From Streptomyces sp. CB01635 (lineage in GTDB: Bacteria > Actinomycetota > Actinomycetes > Streptomycetales > Streptomycetaceae): a stretch of 64,000 bases of DNA. Both the position numbers and the translations under genes were made by a program. Below are positions 63,803 through 64,000 of the stretch, in pieces. The number at the start of each line of letters is the position of its first letter. The first letter of the stretch is position 1. The notes beneath the pieces were generated by a model. The model ran no database searches. It saw nothing but the letters and a program-made list of their open reading frames with translations, and had not been told where the DNA came from. The stretch lies in NCBI RefSeq assembly GCF_002803065.1, contig NZ_NNBL01000008.1:186001-250000 (forward strand). The letters are read 5' to 3'.

Positions 63803-64000
63803 CACCTTGGCAGCGTAGTACGAGCGCAGGGCGCACCCGCCTGGCAGCTCGTGACCCGGCCGGAGGGCGCGCTCTGATCTACGAGAAGCGCGGCGGCGCC
63901 GGATGACCCCGACCGGCACTGCAACCACCACTGACGTTCCTTCGTCAGCGGCGTCAGCAAAGGTGTCAGGTGCCGGGCGGAACCTCCGGACGACAGATTC

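Overview
The window is high-GC actinobacterial chromosome, almost certainly Streptomyces. Third codon positions are strongly G/C, GTG starts are common, many genes overlap by ATGA, and the gene families are Streptomyces types: twin-arginine-secreted glycoside hydrolases, RppA with a CYP158-like P450, an ECF41 sigma factor, and SAM-methyltransferases of the SCO type. No rRNA, tRNA or CRISPR array was seen. Intact operons alternate with stretches of decayed genes and insertion-sequence remnants, which suits an accessory or chromosome-arm region.

Layout. (1) 1-12.5 kb, glycan degradation. Two sugar ABC permeases are translationally coupled to a GH42 beta-galactosidase and a frameshifted GH95 alpha-L-fucosidase. 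A secreted GH12 endoglucanase follows, then a LacI regulator (minus strand) with a 24-bp perfect palindrome upstream. Together they look like a fucosylated-xyloglucan utilisation locus. Next on the minus strand are a GH16 endoglycosidase, a shortened beta-helix/IPT protein and a large GH20 hexosaminidase with a DasR-like site. (2) 12.9-15.2 kb: a universal stress protein, a DUF7144 membrane protein and a truncated TetR. (3) 15.6-22.6 kb: a complete four-carbon acid-sugar operon (ltnD, otnK, otnC, MFS transporter, otnI, denD and an FCD-type GntR regulator), predicted to take L-threonate and D-erythronate to dihydroxyacetone phosphate. A palindromic operator precedes it.

(4) 22.6-33.3 kb: redox and regulatory genes mixed with debris. 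There are two short-chain dehydrogenases, one divergent from an HxlR regulator across a nested-symmetry operator; an IS701 remnant; a GNAT; a DUF2975/XRE pair with its own operator; and an intact ferredoxin/ferredoxin-reductase pair beside a scrambled P450 that carries a 47-bp perfect palindrome. (5) 33.3-36 kb: a CYP158-like P450 and RppA (type III PKS), the flaviolin/biflaviolin pigment pair. (6) 36-45 kb: an FG-GAP secreted protein, a DUF4232-like lipoprotein, a membrane protein, a MOSC/flavin-reductase/ferredoxin fusion, and a TnpB gene with an in-frame deletion that removes the RuvC-II region, followed at once by a 53-bp perfect palindrome. (7) 45-58.9 kb: a CGNR regulator divergent from a dehalogenase-like hydrolase, DUF427, an ECF41 sigma factor with a flavin oxidoreductase partner, a PLP dehydratase, an NmrA-like protein, a SAM-methyltransferase, and remnants of IS256, a MOSC gene and a second OrfB transposase. 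(8) 58.9-63.8 kb: a Baeyer-Villiger monooxygenase divergent from a short-chain dehydrogenase, an SMP-30-type lactonase lipoprotein and a TetR regulator, with a 26-bp operator in the divergent promoter. This looks like an alcohol-ketone-lactone-hydroxyacid pathway.

The observations most worth following are the RuvC-II-less TnpB with its adjacent palindrome, the BVMO/SDR/lactonase module, the combined threonate-erythronate operon and the xyloglucan locus. Several single-base frameshifts sit in short G/C runs, so some pseudogenes may be sequencing errors.
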